64,000 nucleotides of DNA from contig NZ_CP064653.1 in NCBI RefSeq assembly GCF_015711015.1, forward strand, positions 2,108,001 through 2,172,000, read 5' to 3'. The position numbers and the translations under genes are program-made. This stretch comes from Methylomonas sp. LL1 (GTDB taxonomy: Bacteria; Pseudomonadota; Gammaproteobacteria; Methylococcales; Methylomonadaceae). Below, one piece after another: positions 48,617-58,033 of this stretch (positions are counted from its first letter, which is position 1; each line of letters begins with the position of its first letter). Under the pieces are notes generated by a model. The model made no database searches, was not told the origin of the DNA, and worked only from the letters and a program-made list of their open reading frames with translations.

Positions 48617-49210
48617 CTACAAGCGTACTCTCCGTTCCAGGTCGGCCAATTCTTCGGCGGTATTGATATTGGCAAATATCTCCGGCATGGCGCTGAAATC
48701 GACCTTGAGCAATCGCTGCCGCTCGAACCAGCTTTGTAATTTGCGTTCGCCTCGCCCAAGATAATCCTGTAAATCGGCTTGCAGGCTGGTTCTGATTGCC
48801 GCAAATACCGGATGCAGACGATAGCCATCGAAGGCCACGGCGATATCGAATTCGTCCGTCAAAGCCGTCAGCAAGCGCTGCGCATGCGCGGTTGTCAACA
48901 ACGGAGAATCGCAAGGCATCACCAACAACAGCGGGTTTTGCGCCGCCCGCATCGCCGCCAGCATGCCGGCCAACGGGCCGTCGAAATCGGCGTTGCCGTC
49001 TTCGAGCACCGCATAACCGAATTGGCGATACCGTGCTTGATTGCGATTGGCGCTGATCAACAATTGGTCGACCAGCGGCGCCATGGCCGCCAGCGCGTAA
49101 GCCACCAACGGCTTGTTATCGAATAACAGCAAACCTTTGTCCTGTCCTGCCATGCGTCTGGCCATGCCGCCCGCCAATACCACGCCGCTGACTTTGTTTT
49201 GCTCGCGCAT
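48617..49210 (-). CDS. mobA: Molybdenum cofactor guanylyltransferase
   Basis: MobA attaches GMP to molybdopterin to make the guanine dinucleotide form used by several molybdoenzymes. The 197-residue protein has the nucleotide-binding start VVLAGGMARRMAGQDKGLL, LLVMPCDSPLL, and an NTAEELADLE C-terminus. It is on the opposite strand to hypF and converges on it with 16 bp between. No molybdoenzyme gene is in the window. Confidence 0.95.
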   Translation of the reverse strand: MREQNKVSGVVLAGGMARRMAGQDKGLLLFDNKPLVAYALAAMAPLVDQLLISANRNQARYRQFGYAVLEDGNADFDGPLAGMLAAMRAAQNPLLLVMPCDSPLLTTAHAQRLLTALTDEFDIAVAFDGYRLHPVFAAIRTSLQADLQDYLGRGERKLQSWFERQRLLKVDFSAMPEIFANINTAEELADLERRVRL

Positions 49211-49227
49211 AATGATAAGCTTTTGTG

Positions 49228-49698
49228 ATGTTAAGAAAAGTCGTCATTTTCGCAAGCCTGCCGCTGATTGCAAGCTGCGCCGCTCCGGTCGGTCAGGACA
49301 ATGTCAGCCGCGAACAGCTGGATTTCTATCAGGTGGAAACCGCGAAACCCTACGACGAGGTGCTGGCGGAACTGGAAATTGCCATCGCCGAACACAATTT
49401 TCGCATCACCGGCCATAGCCGAGTCGGCAAAGTGATCCGCGATCGCGGCGCCAAGGATTTTCCGGAATACGACACCGTACAGTTTTGTAATCTGACCCTG
49501 GCTAAAACCGTGCTGGAAATTACCCCGCACGCCATTGGCTACATGCCTTGCAATGTCGTAACCTATCAATTTGCCGGCAAAACCATCATCAGAACCCATT
49601 TGTTGCCGGAAGATGGCGACAATCCGGAACTGAACAAATTCGCTGCCACGATGAACCCACAACTCAAACAGATTGTTGATTTCGCCGCCGAACAATAA
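49228..49698 (+). CDS. DUF302-like lipoprotein
   Basis: The 156-residue protein begins MLRKVVIFASLPLIASC, a short signal with a lipobox (LIASC, lipidated Cys). The mature part, PYDEVLAELEIAIAEHNFRITGHSRVGKV to TVLEITPHAIGYMPCNVV, looks like a DUF302 fold. An adjacent GTG at 49225 is one codon earlier; I prefer the ATG. It is divergent from mobA, and the next lipoprotein follows after 27 bp, so both are probably co-transcribed. The function is unknown. Confidence 0.8.
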   Translation: MLRKVVIFASLPLIASCAAPVGQDNVSREQLDFYQVETAKPYDEVLAELEIAIAEHNFRITGHSRVGKVIRDRGAKDFPEYDTVQFCNLTLAKTVLEITPHAIGYMPCNVVTYQFAGKTIIRTHLLPEDGDNPELNKFAATMNPQLKQIVDFAAEQ

Positions 49699-49725
49699 TT
49701 TTTATCACTTAATCTATACAACACC

Positions 49726-50112
49726 ATGAAACAGACCTTACTACTCACTGCTTTATTCATTGCATTAACCGGTTGCGCCACCACGCAGGAAGCCACTTCC
49801 GAAGCCGCCGCCGAACCGGCTATTTTGATCAATGATTATCCCACCCGCGACCGGGTCGATTATGTACTGGAATGCGTCGCCAAGCACGGCGGCCTCAGCT
49901 ACATCAATCAATACGCCTGCGGCTGTAAAATCGACAAAATCGCCGAACAGCTGAGCTTTGCCGAATACGAGTCCGCCCGCACCTTCGTGCAAATGCAAAA
50001 AACACCGGGCGAAGCCGGCGCGCCGTTCCGCGATCCGGAACATTCCAAAGACTTGCGTTCCAAGCTAAAAGACGCCGATGCGGCAGCCGAAAAAGCTTGT
50101 TTCGTCAAGTAA
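49726..50112 (+). CDS. Small Cys-rich lipoprotein
   Basis: The 128-residue protein has a signal peptide and lipobox (MKQTLLLTALFIALTGC), then an Ala/Glu-rich linker. A conserved-looking globular part has five cysteines besides the lipidated one if the last residue is counted (VLECVAKHGG, QYACGCKID and AEKACFVK), perhaps forming disulfides in the periplasm. I do not recognise the family. It is 27 bp after the DUF302 lipoprotein gene. Confidence 0.7.
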   Translation: MKQTLLLTALFIALTGCATTQEATSEAAAEPAILINDYPTRDRVDYVLECVAKHGGLSYINQYACGCKIDKIAEQLSFAEYESARTFVQMQKTPGEAGAPFRDPEHSKDLRSKLKDADAAAEKACFVK

Positions 50113-50202
50113 AGTCCTATCGTTTTTAACCGAAACATCCTGATTTGATTCCGGTGCAAGCCGGAATCAGCCAAAGCAACGCTTGCGAATGAAGCTATCA
50201 GG

Positions 50203-50760
50203 ATGAAACCTAATATTCCGAGCATGCTGAATCCATTCTCCGCCTTGCAATATCCCAAATCCAAACTGTTGATACTGGCGCTACTGACGCTGAACGCCGG
50301 CATCTATGCCGTTGTCGACACCCTGACCAGTACTATCGACGCCGTGACTTGGTTGATATTACTGGTGATTTACGAACTGGAAACCAACAGCAACAGTTTG
50401 CCGCTTTCGGAAGCGATGCTGCACAGAATACGCACGGGACTAATCGCGGTGATTGTGGGTGTGTTTTTCAGCTATCTGCGCGGTAGCGAGTGGCTGGATG
50501 TATGCAACTCGCTGCTTTGGTTTGCATTGATCGCGGTCATGGAGCTGGAAGTGCGGCGGCCGGATATTGTGATGCGGCATGCCAGCCTGTGCTGGCTGCT
50601 AACCCTAGCCATTTTTGCCGGCCTGATCGCGATGGCCGGCATCTGGCTTTGGCAACAAGCCTGGCTGGACGCCTACGATGCCGTATTATGGATAACGGCA
50701 TTCGGCTTGATCGAGGTGGATATTTTCCACTTCTTGCAGCGCAAACAACCGGCCGTTTGA
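50203..50760 (+). CDS. Multi-spanning membrane protein, unknown
   Basis: The 185-residue protein has about five hydrophobic helices (near residues 20-38, 44-60, 78-96, 100-118 and 128-150) with a short cytoplasmic tail. It carries no enzymatic motif. The repeating pattern ...DTLTSTIDAVTWLILLVIYELE / LDVCNSLLWFALIAVMELE / LDAYDAVLWITAFGLIEVD shows three copies of a W/L-rich helix ending in ELE or EVD, suggesting an internal triplication. Confidence 0.65.
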   Translation: MKPNIPSMLNPFSALQYPKSKLLILALLTLNAGIYAVVDTLTSTIDAVTWLILLVIYELETNSNSLPLSEAMLHRIRTGLIAVIVGVFFSYLRGSEWLDVCNSLLWFALIAVMELEVRRPDIVMRHASLCWLLTLAIFAGLIAMAGIWLWQQAWLDAYDAVLWITAFGLIEVDIFHFLQRKQPAV

Positions 50761-50950
50761 GATTTGCCGGCATCAAGCCCGTACCGGACACACGGAACTG
50801 AACTGATTTGCAAGCTGCGCCAGCTAAACCCAAAAGTCTGCCATATCGCGGGGCACAAGCGCGGGCCATCCAGTACCCTGGATTTGGATGGCAAGCTTCG
50901 ACGAAATTACGACTGACGGGATCTGGCTTCGCAATAGCCGATGCAGTTTG

Positions 50951-51616
50951 CTAATCAGGAAGTGGTATCGCCAGCGCCCTTTGTTTGAGGTCTTGCCAAA
51001 GGCTGAGACTATCGGAACTGCCGACAGGGCTGCCTGCCGCCGTGTTTTTTGTTAACCATAAGCTGGTTCCATTGAAGCTATAAATAGGCAATAAGTCATG
51101 GCGTTGGGCCGCGGATTGAATCAATGGCACAAGATTATCCAAGATCAACGGCGTTACTTGTGGTGATTCGTAATAAGTCAGCACCATGTGAGCCTGATTG
51201 AGTTCCAGCGCCTTTACATAGGTGATTCGCAGCTTGCTTTCGTCAACGCCCATTTCCACCAAGGTGAAATATTTGGCAATCGAATAGTCTTCACAATCGC
51301 CGGCCCCTTTTAACAAAAACTCGATGGGCGTTGCCCAGTAATCGGATGCGTTCCACAAAATACTGTCATCAATGAATGCAGTGTTTTGATTAAAAAAATC
51401 ATTCACTTTCCGCAGTTTTTCCTGGTCTGTGAGTCCCGCATTTGCATTGATAAGATTTGCCCAAGTAACTAGGCGTTGACGCGCCGCCAAACCAAATTGT
51501 CTTTCGATTTTGTCCAGCACCGCTATTTCGAAATCCAAAACGGATGCCGTGGCGTCACTGAACAGCATGGCTGCCGTTACGATAATAACGGGACACAAGC
51601 GAGTCAAAAACCCCAC
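50951..51616 (-). CDS. lapG: Periplasmic transglutaminase-like protease LapG
   Basis: LapG cuts LapA-type adhesins to release cells from surfaces. The 221-residue protein has a signal peptide (about 1-24) and the BTLCP-family triad: Cys in GAGDCEDYSIAKYF, His in QAHMVLTYY and Asp in ILDNLVPL. A calcium-dependent fold is expected from the family. The stop lies 190 bp from the membrane gene upstream on the other strand. lapD follows on the same strand with a one-base gap (51616/51618), so the two are one operon. Confidence 0.93.
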   Translation of the reverse strand: MGFLTRLCPVIIVTAAMLFSDATASVLDFEIAVLDKIERQFGLAARQRLVTWANLINANAGLTDQEKLRKVNDFFNQNTAFIDDSILWNASDYWATPIEFLLKGAGDCEDYSIAKYFTLVEMGVDESKLRITYVKALELNQAHMVLTYYESPQVTPLILDNLVPLIQSAAQRHDLLPIYSFNGTSLWLTKNTAAGSPVGSSDSLSLWQDLKQRALAIPLPD

Positions 51617-51617
51617 G

Positions 51618-53522
51618 TTAGCCGTTGGCGCCTAGGATGCCAATGGTTTTTAAGGTATGTAAGTCGTCAACATCGTTTACCTCCTCGGCCAGAATTTTGC
51701 TGTCTATTAAACTGGCGAGGGTTTGCAAAGTTTGCACGAAATCCTGTTTTTGTTGGCTATGGCTGATACCGGTTGTCAACTTTAAAGCCAGCCGAATGTA
51801 ATCCGGTCTGAGTTTTTTCAAAATAGCCGACCCTAACGACAAGCTTTCAAAGCGCTTGATCATGACTTTGCTACCCCATTGATGCACCAGATCAATAAAC
51901 TCCAGATAGGTTTCAATGTCTTTACTGACTGCGTAAGCCGACAAACTAAAGACCAGCCGTTTGGCGGATGCGGGATTTTGATCGATCTGCCGGGTTAGCC
52001 AGAGACGAAAATGGGCGTCTTTAATCGATTGAGTCGATAAGTTTAGCGCCAAGGCTTGGGGCTCAAGTTTATCGCGGAGATGATTCAGAACCTGACTGAA
52101 TACACCCTTATCGAGATCAATGATTTTTCCAGTGTTTTCCGCAATTGCGATGAAGGGGGCTATTGCAACAGGCATAGCCTGACGGTCGAATATTTCAATA
52201 ACAGCTTCCTCGATCAACAGTTTTGCTGATTGCACGTCCTTTATCCGATTTTTATAGACAACCGAATAACGCCGGTTTTCGACACATTCCGAAACCAGTT
52301 CAGTCCATTCGGTCATATCGCGAGCGGCGTCTGCGCTTTTCCGAATGAAATGGCGATTGGGGCCAATCAGTTTAGCCTGCTCGTAAGCCTCATAAACAGT
52401 CGCCAAGATGTTTTCCAAGCTACTGATCGAGTGAATGGGAACTACACCTATATGAACCAGATCAGGATGCTGATAAGCCTGTCCTAACTCGGAAAATTGC
52501 CTGCCGAGCCGTAGAACCAGGTTTTCGATCTGATCCGGGTGACTGTTTGTCACAAGCAGCGCAAACTCGGCCCCATGGAATCGATAGGCTTTTGCCGAAT
52601 ATTCGGTTTGCTGATCGGTTACGTTCCGTAAGATTTCAGCGAAATTCCGCAAGTAGTTGTCAATAGTTTGGCTATCTTTCAGTTTGGCTAATTCGCTCAA
52701 GCTATCAAATTTAAGCAATACGCAGAAAGCATCGTCGTTGTTGGGGCTTGTGTGATTAAAGTCGGTTTCAAACACCGATTTTTTGAACAATCCGGTTAGC
52801 TCGTCACGCAATAAACCGCTGCCAATGCTTTCCAATTGATTATTCAGGGCGGTAAACATGGTTTGAATTTTTTGGGACATCACGTTCATCGATTTGGCAA
52901 CGTTTCTGACTTCGCTGGTCCATGGCAAGTTATCAATCGTGACAAAGTGGCCATTAGCCAATGCAAGCGCCATTTGATCAATTTTGATCAACGAGGCCAA
53001 GGTGATACGCAATGCAAGCGATAACAGCACGATCGAGGCAATAAAAGCGGCTAACGAGTAATAAAAAGTGGTTTTAGCCTGTGCATAGAGCTTTAGATAG
53101 GCATAGTTAACGTTGACAGTCACGTAAACAACGCCTCTGATTTGCCAGTCGGAACTGATTTCACTGCTTGCCGTTGCGGAACTCATAGGCAAATATTCGA
53201 TGAACCAGTCAGGTACACCCTCTATTTTTTGATCATTCCCGAGCAATACTAAATCGATACCCTTATTGTCGACTAGCCGGATTTCCTTGTAATAGCCCAT
53301 GTCGAAAATGGCATTGATCATGGCTTTTATACCGTGATCGCTTGGATCGGTGATATAAGGTGCTAACGATAGCCCTAATGAGGTAGCGGTATCTTGGGCA
53401 TGGATTTTGGCCTCACCTTGCAGATACTCTCTGATGTTGTTAACGCTAAGGATAAAATTAAGGCTAAAAATCAGCAAAAATAGGGCAGATATCAGGGTTA
53501 GGAGTTGCTTAGATAAAGACAT
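51618..53522 (-). CDS. lapD: c-di-GMP receptor LapD
   Basis: LapD senses c-di-GMP in the cytoplasm and holds LapG in the periplasm. The 634-residue protein has a first transmembrane segment (about 7-28), a LapD/MoxY periplasmic domain, a second transmembrane segment (about 150-175), HAMP, GGDEF and EAL parts. The GGDEF motif is degenerate (FHGAEFALLV) and the EAL motif is not intact (IEEAVIEIF), so it should bind but not make or break c-di-GMP. The likely adhesin target is not in this window. Confidence 0.93.
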   Translation of the reverse strand: MSLSKQLLTLISALFLLIFSLNFILSVNNIREYLQGEAKIHAQDTATSLGLSLAPYITDPSDHGIKAMINAIFDMGYYKEIRLVDNKGIDLVLLGNDQKIEGVPDWFIEYLPMSSATASSEISSDWQIRGVVYVTVNVNYAYLKLYAQAKTTFYYSLAAFIASIVLLSLALRITLASLIKIDQMALALANGHFVTIDNLPWTSEVRNVAKSMNVMSQKIQTMFTALNNQLESIGSGLLRDELTGLFKKSVFETDFNHTSPNNDDAFCVLLKFDSLSELAKLKDSQTIDNYLRNFAEILRNVTDQQTEYSAKAYRFHGAEFALLVTNSHPDQIENLVLRLGRQFSELGQAYQHPDLVHIGVVPIHSISSLENILATVYEAYEQAKLIGPNRHFIRKSADAARDMTEWTELVSECVENRRYSVVYKNRIKDVQSAKLLIEEAVIEIFDRQAMPVAIAPFIAIAENTGKIIDLDKGVFSQVLNHLRDKLEPQALALNLSTQSIKDAHFRLWLTRQIDQNPASAKRLVFSLSAYAVSKDIETYLEFIDLVHQWGSKVMIKRFESLSLGSAILKKLRPDYIRLALKLTTGISHSQQKQDFVQTLQTLASLIDSKILAEEVNDVDDLHTLKTIGILGANG

Positions 53523-53792
53523 AAGTTGGAACCTCTAATAATTTACCCGTTCATATGCCAACAAGCTCGGTGCAAATCAGTAAACCTTTGATTTTTCGCG
53601 GTATTTTTCGCATTAATTGTGTCGAGGAGCAATTTTTTGAGATTCCCATAAAAGTTTCCATGCCGAAGGCTATTTTTACAAGCAATGGAATTTTGCAATA
53701 GACATCTAATATTCAACAATCAATCCGAATTACTATTTTACTTGAAGATAACTTTGAAAGCCGGCTGACAATCGCTAACCAGGGAGATAGCA
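53523..53792. other. Divergent intergenic region between lapD and the metzincin gene
   Basis: The 270-bp A/T-rich gap must hold promoters for both directions. I see no sharp consensus and no gene in it. A gggaga ribosome site precedes the metzincin ATG. Confidence 0.4.
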
Positions 53793-56093
53793 ATGAAAAC
53801 AACATACACATTATTGGCATCCGCAGTGCTAATCGCGCTGCAGGGCTGCGCGGCGACGCCCGATGAAACCGCGTCGCTTGAATCCGATCTGAGTAAATCC
53901 CTCCCGCCCGCCGCGGCCGGCATTGCCGCGGAACCGCTTTATTACTCTTCCGCCGATGCCGCAGCCAAAGCACTATTGGGTTATAACTATGGCTTAGTAA
54001 ATTTACCTGATGGTGGAGTGCAGGCGTTTGTTTCCGGCTTAGCCGGTTCCGGCACGGATAATGTTGCTCCACCGAACCAGAGAATGACTCAAGTAACCTC
54101 TAATACTATTTTGGCGGAACTTTCCCAAGAAGAAAAAGAAATGCCGTTTCCGCGGATAAGCTTGAAGGAGAAAGTAAATGGTCAAGCGGCTATCGATGCA
54201 CTGGGGGACAATCTTGACGAAGTTGCAAGGTCATATGATATGTCACCGGAACGATTAGAAGAGATTCTGCGTACGGATTCAACTGCCTGGATAGATCAGA
54301 GCGGTCGATTGCTTTATATCGACTCCCATACTGAAATACCTACGGACGCAGTGCAAGAGGCCACTACTGCCGTTAATGGAACCGGCAACACAGCTACCAC
54401 AGCAGCAACCGCCGATCCTTTTGCATTGCACAGCAAACCAGGCTCAAATCGATTGATTTACCTGGATTTCAATGGCCATAGCGCCACCAATACTGCTTGG
54501 TATTCAGGCACCTTGACCGCTCAGGCTTATGATATCGATGGCAATCCTGGGGTGTTTAGCGAGACTGAATTGAATAATATTCGTGAAATTTGGCGACGTG
54601 TCGCGGAAGATTATGCCCCGTTCGACGTGGACGTCACGACTCAAGAACCTCCATTGACGGCCTTGCAACGCACCAACAGCAGTGACATTCAATATGGTAC
54701 GCGCGCGGTAATTACCCGCTCCATGCCGCAACTTTGCAGCCAATCTTGCGGCGGTGTCGCTTATGTAAACGTGTTTTCTTTTTATTCTTCCTCAACGCCC
54801 GACCGCTATCAGCCTGCCTGGGCTTTTTTCGATAAGTTGGGCAATGGTAACCCAAAGTACGTGGCCGAAGCAGTATCCCATGAAGTTGGCCACAATTTGA
54901 ATCTCAATCATGATGGTAACGCAACTACTGGTTATTACTCAGGCCATGGCAGTGACGCTACCGGTTGGGCGCCTATCATGGGCGTTGGTTACTATAAACC
55001 CGTAACGCAATGGAGCAAGGGAGAGTATTCCGGCGCTAACAACAAACAAGATGATGTCGCGGTGATTCATGCGGCGGGTGCGGCCATACGCGCGGATGAT
55101 TATTCCAATACGATTACCTCCGCCGCGCCGCTAGCAGGCAGCGCGGGAGCCGTTGCACAGTCCGGTATCATTGAGCGAGACACGGATGTTGATACATTCT
55201 CATTTCTGACCGGCGGCGGAAATGTGCAATTCACTGTTACGCCTGACTCAGTTGCGGCAAACCTGGATGTATTGCTGAAAATATTGGATGTATCGGGTAA
55301 TCTAGTTACTCAGATCAATCCGGTTGATGGTTTAAATGCAACACTCAGTACCACGCTGGCTGCCGGACAGTTCTTTCTGCAAGTCGAAGGGGTGGGCAAG
55401 GGAGACTTGGTCACTGGTTATTCTGATTACGGTAGTCTTGGCCAGTATCAAATCACCGGTTCCTATGCGGAAGGTGTGGCGACTTTATCGCCGCCCACGG
55501 CCGGTTTATCGGTTACACCCTTAACGGGAGATGCGCCTTTGAATGTTACCTTGAATGGCAGCAGTTCCAGTGATAGCGACGGTTCCATCACGGCCTACAA
55601 TTGGAATTTTGGGGACGGCACCTCGGCCAGTGGCAGCGCGACCACCAGTCATCTGTATCAGACTGCGGGCAACTACACTGCAACCTTGACAGTCACCGAT
55701 AATAGCGGCCTGACCGGTAGCGCTTCACAATCGATTCAGGTTGCTCAAGCACCCATCAAGGGCATGAAATCCAGTGGCACGAAAGTTACCCGTAAGATCA
55801 GCGGCAGCAATTCTCAATGCGTCGCGACTACAACCATCAAATACGGCGAGGCTATTATGCCCGGCGCCACGGTTAAAGGCTTCTGGCTGGGTTCGTCTAC
55901 CAGCGGCAACAAAACCGTCCGCTATTTGGCTACGGCTAATGCAGTCACCGCAAAAAATGGCACGGTAACCTTCAATAGTCGTAATGCGCCTAAAAACTCT
56001 AAGGGCACATGCGCATTTACCATCATGAGTGTATCGAAAAAAGGTTATACCTATGATGGCAGTGGCTCGGTTTCCTCAAGTTTCAGCTGGTAA
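53793..56093 (+). CDS. Zinc metalloprotease (metzincin) with PKD domain, predicted lipoprotein
   Basis: The 766-residue exported protein has a signal with LQGC as a possible lipobox (Cys19), an Ala/Pro-rich linker containing SLPPAAAGIAAE, a long pro-region, then the protease domain with SHEVGHNLNLNHDG (His363, Glu364, His367, His373) of the HExxHxxxxxH class. After it come a pre-peptidase-type beta domain (GIIERDTDVDTFSF to ANLDVLLKILDV), a PKD domain (AGLSVTPLTGDAPLNVTLNG then YNWNFGDGTSAS), and a final about 110-residue domain of unknown type. The target is unknown. It is divergent from the lap operon. Confidence 0.85.
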   Translation: MKTTYTLLASAVLIALQGCAATPDETASLESDLSKSLPPAAAGIAAEPLYYSSADAAAKALLGYNYGLVNLPDGGVQAFVSGLAGSGTDNVAPPNQRMTQVTSNTILAELSQEEKEMPFPRISLKEKVNGQAAIDALGDNLDEVARSYDMSPERLEEILRTDSTAWIDQSGRLLYIDSHTEIPTDAVQEATTAVNGTGNTATTAATADPFALHSKPGSNRLIYLDFNGHSATNTAWYSGTLTAQAYDIDGNPGVFSETELNNIREIWRRVAEDYAPFDVDVTTQEPPLTALQRTNSSDIQYGTRAVITRSMPQLCSQSCGGVAYVNVFSFYSSSTPDRYQPAWAFFDKLGNGNPKYVAEAVSHEVGHNLNLNHDGNATTGYYSGHGSDATGWAPIMGVGYYKPVTQWSKGEYSGANNKQDDVAVIHAAGAAIRADDYSNTITSAAPLAGSAGAVAQSGIIERDTDVDTFSFLTGGGNVQFTVTPDSVAANLDVLLKILDVSGNLVTQINPVDGLNATLSTTLAAGQFFLQVEGVGKGDLVTGYSDYGSLGQYQITGSYAEGVATLSPPTAGLSVTPLTGDAPLNVTLNGSSSSDSDGSITAYNWNFGDGTSASGSATTSHLYQTAGNYTATLTVTDNSGLTGSASQSIQVAQAPIKGMKSSGTKVTRKISGSNSQCVATTTIKYGEAIMPGATVKGFWLGSSTSGNKTVRYLATANAVTAKNGTVTFNSRNAPKNSKGTCAFTIMSVSKKGYTYDGSGSVSSSFSW

Positions 56094-56174
56094 TTGAGAG
56101 CTAGGCGACCATCGGCATTGCCTGCCAGGGCAATCCGATGGTTGCCGACACCACTTCAAAAAAGATCAACGACA

Positions 56175-56807
56175 TCAACTCAACAAGGGCTTAATTGCGT
56201 TAAAGAGTGCTAGCCTATCCCGCAAACCGGCCGTGCCTCCATTAATTTTTTTGGTAATAATAGTGAAATCTTCCAAGTCGTTATCATTGGTTTCATCATC
56301 AGCCAAGGCATTGAGTCCGTGACCATACCAATAATAAGCCGCACTCATCGCCGCCCAGTTTGGCGACAACAATAAGTCTGGGTCATTGATAAGATCGATA
56401 CCCAATGCCTTGCCGACATCTAAATAATTGCTTCTACCTGTAATTTGAATCAGACCTCGTCCTCTATAGCGGAAACCATCTCCCGATTCCGCGGGTCCAT
56501 TTCCCATACGGTTGGCATACACAAAATTGGCGAGTTTTTCTTCGTTTCTGATATAGGGGGTTGCGCTGGCTTGGGTTGGGAAACGTTTAGGCCAAACGGC
56601 CATCAATCGGGCAGCTGTTTTATAATATAAACTTTCTATCAGTCTATTGAATTGACTGGACTCGTGTCCGGTTTGAGCTAAAAAACATGCCATCCGCCCA
56701 GGCGAATTAATTTCGAACTTTTCCATGGCGGAATTTAGCACTTGAGCCCATTGCTCAGGTGCCTTACAAAGTGGCAATGCGGCTTTAAGTGATGCAGAGG
56801 TAATCAT
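56175..56807 (-). CDS. GH19-type lysozyme/endolysin-like glycosidase
   Basis: The 210-residue protein resembles phage-type GH19 enzymes that cut peptidoglycan (or chitin). The catalytic Glu49 lies in LAQTGHESSQFNRL, and the second acid in GNGPAESGDGFRYRGRGLIQ with the following ITGRSNY. No signal peptide is present. It would need an export route, such as a phage-like holin or a secretion system. It is the last gene of the minus-strand cluster with the hydrolase, membrane and phospholipase D-like genes. Confidence 0.88.
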   Translation of the reverse strand: MITSASLKAALPLCKAPEQWAQVLNSAMEKFEINSPGRMACFLAQTGHESSQFNRLIESLYYKTAARLMAVWPKRFPTQASATPYIRNEEKLANFVYANRMGNGPAESGDGFRYRGRGLIQITGRSNYLDVGKALGIDLINDPDLLLSPNWAAMSAAYYWYGHGLNALADDETNDNDLEDFTIITKKINGGTAGLRDRLALFNAIKPLLS

Positions 56808-56975
56808 TTTTTATCTCCACTGTTCGAAGTTTGAATATATTCAGGCTGAATAGTAAGAAATACGCTGCCTATGGCGTTATAAACCTCAAAAAAGCCATAC
56901 CTTCTCGTTGACGGAATAATTACATTCAATATTTTTATGTAGCGAACTGCATATCACTGACTGCGCTTCCCGAGT

Positions 56976-57992
56976 TCAGATTAATTTGAATTTGTTGGCA
57001 TGCGGCACATAATAACGCGACAATTTTTCCGACTCGGAACTCTCGCCCTGCAATATGGCGATCATGTCGGTGACAACTTTATCGTTATAAACATGGTACG
57101 AGTGATAGTCATCGCTGGTTAGGCCGAACACCACGCTACTGGCATCCACTAGAACCACTTTTGCCGGGATTTGATGAGGTCTGCTTGGCCCATCGTGACC
57201 GAGCCTATCGGGGTTACCTTTGGCGTAATCACTGATGGTTAGCGCCAGATCGCTATTATTAAAATAGGCGGTAATCCGTTGGGCTAAATCAGGCAACAAG
57301 GCCAATTTATGCTCGTGCTCAAAGCTGTCGTTGTCTTCATCGGCTGCCGTCAGAATGATATTATCAAAGATACGAGACAAGGATTTGCCACCGGCAATTT
57401 TCTTGGCCTGCTGTAAGGCATGACGTAATACATAGTTGCCCATGCTATGGGCAATCAGATTCACTTTTTGCCGGCAAGCCTCGTCGGTCGAGGTTCCTCT
57501 TAAGAAGCCGGCCAATTTCATCAGTCCTCGAGCAAAGGCGTAACCGGAAGCTTCGGCATCATGCCTGTCGTTAACATAGCCACTCAGGCTGCCACCCGAA
57601 GATAAAGACACAATCCCGCCGTCCGAAGGCCAGGAAAACACAAAGATATTGGGTGTGTACTTGCCGCCCGACAAGGCATGATACCGATCATACATCCGGC
57701 CCGCCGACTCCAACGCCTCTTTGAATGACACATTGAAGCCGTGAATGAAAACCAAGGAATCGGCTTCATCGATCTTCATCTTGCCCCGCAACTCTTGAAG
57801 TAATGCCAAGGATCCGGCCTTTTCGTTATTGGGCAGCACTTCAATCGTTGCCGGTTCGAGTTTACCTGCCTTAACTTCCGCTTGACCAAACCGGAGGTCG
57901 CCCAATCCTTCCTTGGAAAAACGTCCGTCAAAACCGGTCGGTTTGGTTTTATGGTTAGGATTGCGATTGGTTGCAAAATAAATGGTCGCCAT
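56976..57992 (-). CDS. Alpha/beta hydrolase (DUF900-like)
   Basis: The 338-residue protein has the DUF900-type alpha/beta fold: a front part MATIYFATNRNPNHKTKP, the oxyanion region DSLVFIHGFNVSFKEAL, nucleophile elbow LIAHSMGNYVLR and a late Asp/His (TAADEDNDSFEHEH; DDYHSYHVYND). It is most likely an esterase or lipase. No signal peptide is seen. It is about 40 bp from the next gene on the same strand and probably co-expressed. Confidence 0.85.
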   Translation of the reverse strand: MATIYFATNRNPNHKTKPTGFDGRFSKEGLGDLRFGQAEVKAGKLEPATIEVLPNNEKAGSLALLQELRGKMKIDEADSLVFIHGFNVSFKEALESAGRMYDRYHALSGGKYTPNIFVFSWPSDGGIVSLSSGGSLSGYVNDRHDAEASGYAFARGLMKLAGFLRGTSTDEACRQKVNLIAHSMGNYVLRHALQQAKKIAGGKSLSRIFDNIILTAADEDNDSFEHEHKLALLPDLAQRITAYFNNSDLALTISDYAKGNPDRLGHDGPSRPHQIPAKVVLVDASSVVFGLTSDDYHSYHVYNDKVVTDMIAILQGESSESEKLSRYYVPHANKFKLI

Positions 57993-58033
57993 AATTGCCT
58001 CGGTATTTGGTATCGGTGATGGTTACAAGTCGC

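Noticed and set aside
53523-53792. A c-di-GMP riboswitch upstream of the metzincin gene
   Set aside because: I looked for the conserved GEMM core because lapD is next door, but found no matching motif.
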